From the NCBI GenBank assembly GCA_963575745.1, contig CAUYUJ010002740.1:15001-55000 (forward strand): a stretch of DNA of 40,000 nt, in the 5' to 3' direction. Positions 39,757 through 40,000 of this stretch are shown here, piece after piece. This stretch comes from Prorocentrum cordatum (lineage: Eukaryota > Sar > Dinophyceae > Prorocentrales > Prorocentraceae). Below the pieces are notes generated by a model that did no database searches, was not told the origin of the DNA, and worked only from the letters and a program-made list of their open reading frames with translations. Each line of letters starts with the position of its first letter. Position 1 is the stretch's first letter. The translations under genes and the position numbers were made by a program.

Positions 39757-40000
39757 CTAACTAATTGTCGCCGCAACCGTCGGCTGAGAGGAGGGCGAGT
39801 CGAGAAAACAGTAGTTGGCTTTGTTGGCCTTGGGCTGGGTGCCCTCGTCGCCACGTCTGGATGCAGCTCGGGAAGCTGGTGCGTCTGGTCCCTCAGAGCA
39901 GATCGGGGACCGAAAGTTGCCCCCGGGGGAAGGGTCGGGACCTCCTGGCTGGCGGAGCATCATCGCCAGCTGCACGAACGTCTTCAGGGTGACGAACGGC
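39757..40000 (-). CDS. Possible C-terminal end of a gene running off the window
   Basis: The minus-strand frame is open from the window edge. It reads FVTLKTFVQLAMMLRQ (about 39950-39996) and then a Pro/Ser/Ala-rich tail to a stop at 39757. The first part is helix-like and not low complexity. No family is recognised and the upstream part is missing. Confidence 0.25.
   Translation of the reverse strand, partial: PFVTLKTFVQLAMMLRQPGGPDPSPGGNFRSPICSEGPDAPASRAASRRGDEGTQPKANKANYCFLDSPSSQPTVAATIS

Overview
The window looks like nuclear DNA of a dinoflagellate. The signs are very GC-rich flanks, heavy GGA/CCT, CA and CGA simple repeats, decayed retroelement coding of a type familiar from dinoflagellate genomes, and a near-complete relict of the dinoflagellate spliced leader (DinoSL). 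No rRNA, tRNA or CRISPR array was recognised. Almost everything recognisable is mobile DNA. The only long ordinary-looking gene is an intronless orphan ORF at 8709-9479.

Layout. 740-6023: a decayed plus-strand LINE (endonuclease, linker, RT motifs A/B/C in three frames, zinc knuckle, RNase H). Its RT is interrupted by an 884-bp element with 37-bp terminal inverted repeats (2576-3459), and it also carries a C/CA microsatellite. 6400-8620: minisatellites and simple repeats. 8709-9479: the orphan gene. 9480-16800: GC-rich low-complexity DNA, a T43/A168 tract, one doubtful coding block (11800-12656) and a palindrome cluster. 16824-17581: a minus-strand RanBP2-type zinc-finger coding block. 17590-33734: a complete LTR retrotransposon of about 16.1 kb. 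33740-34164: a broken minus-strand coding block cut off by that insertion. 34380-40000: purine tracts, inverted repeats and a 419-bp direct duplication.

The centre of interest is the large Ty1/copia-type element. It has 270-bp LTRs (10 differences by eye), a TTCCT target duplication and an initiator-Met-like primer site. Its order is Gag, CCHC knuckle, long linker, a Tpt1/KptA-type RNA 2'-phosphotransferase domain, a RING-H2 finger, a retropepsin-like domain, two methyltransferase-like domains, tandem zinc fingers, integrase, RT and RNase H. In-frame stops and frameshifts show that this copy is decayed.

Throughout the element, and apparently nowhere else in the window, lies a family of 14-nt stem-loops of the form GCNNG-GNRA-CN'N'GC. 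I count 34 with a complete 5-bp stem, all on the sense strand. The two middle base pairs vary with compensation (nine combinations) while the loop always fits GNRA. They sit in linkers and untranslated parts, avoid the enzyme cores, and some fall in other codon phases or outside coding sequence, so selection or propagation appears to act on the RNA rather than on the peptide. This array is the best candidate for an undescribed system. The second-best candidate is the route by which the Tpt1/RING segment entered the element, possibly marked by the DinoSL relict about 40 bp after the CCHC knuckle.
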